Positions 34,451 to 34,609 of a DNA stretch of 34,609 nucleotides are shown here, one piece after another. Each line of letters starts with the position of its first letter. Positions within the stretch are counted from its first letter, which is position 1. Source of the stretch: CBDUXT01 sp965371245 (lineage in GTDB: Bacteria; Planctomycetota; Phycisphaerae; UBA1845); assembly GCA_965371245.1 (NCBI GenBank), contig CBDUXT010000066.1, forward strand, positions 1 to 34,609, read 5' to 3'. The position numbers and the translations under genes were made by a program. The notes beneath the pieces are model-generated. The model saw only the letters and a program-made list of their open reading frames with translations, did not search any database and was not told where the DNA came from.

Positions 34451-34609
34451 TGTACAGACATCCTACAAGTGGATCCGTATTGACTACTGAGTAGACGAGC
34501 ACTGTGCTCGCTCCCAACCAATGCAGCGATGCAGCCACTGCCAAGCATGACGGCTACTAGTATGACAGCGCTATGACGTGTCGAGTCTTGCGGCCGTTCT
34601 TTTTCGACT
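34451..34609. other. Window end, no gene seen
   Basis: About 160 bases upstream of the STGPRT-family gene; it may carry that gene's promoter. I see no attachment-site repeat of the tRNA 3' end here. Confidence 0.4.

Overview
This is a high-GC, gene-dense bacterial window that most resembles Planctomycetota, probably a Phycisphaerae-like lineage. The pointers are a membrane protein headed by a CNKCGYLLRGLPDGKCPECG zinc ribbon, a secreted protein ending in dockerin-type EF-hands, a 'STGPRTAEGK' family protein, and many intergenic palindromes. No rRNA or single-copy marker gene is present, so the placement is an inference.

Layout, left to right. (1) 63-4033 (+): a CotA-like multicopper oxidase with a cysteine-rich tail, then a fused Sco1/cytochrome c protein, together a copper/redox pair. 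(2) 4034-4938: decayed DNA with an IS66-type transposase remnant cut off at a palindromic repeat. (3) 4939-9742 (-): a zinc-ribbon membrane protein, a polytopic membrane protein, an M1-type metallopeptidase and a Clp-N-repeat protein. (4) 10298-18178 (-): a likely surface-glycan operon with, in transcription order, an SGNH esterase, two large GT-C-like membrane proteins, a second SGNH esterase and a GT2 polyprenyl-phosphate-sugar synthase. (5) 18593-23487 (+): a compact type II secretion/type IV pilus-like operon of a GspE ATPase, two successive GspF proteins and three pseudopilin-like proteins. (6) 23602-30400 (-): a small lipoprotein and a 2051-residue secreted protein whose core is 25 tandem 60-residue, eight-cysteine modules with the cysteine spacing of the C-terminal half of eukaryotic ADAM/snake-venom disintegrin domains. 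(7) 31398-32474 (+): an iodothyronine-deiodinase-like selenoprotein. Its in-frame UGA lies in GSYT-U-PPF and is followed at the right distance by a bacterial SECIS-like hairpin; the gene ends at a textbook terminator. (8) 32784-34450: tRNA-Ser(CGA) followed by a decayed integrated element (integrase 3' fragment and a frameshifted STGPRT-family gene).

The best candidates for a second look are the deiodinase-like selenoprotein, which ordinary annotation would split at the UGA, and the giant disintegrin-like repeat protein. The secretion operon, the giant secreted protein and the glycan operon lie side by side and may together build or decorate the cell surface, but that link is inferred from proximity only. 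Several short repeats (a 56-bp dispersed element in two opposite copies, degenerate NNTCAGT heptamers in two opposite arrays, and hairpins) sit in the gaps between these blocks.
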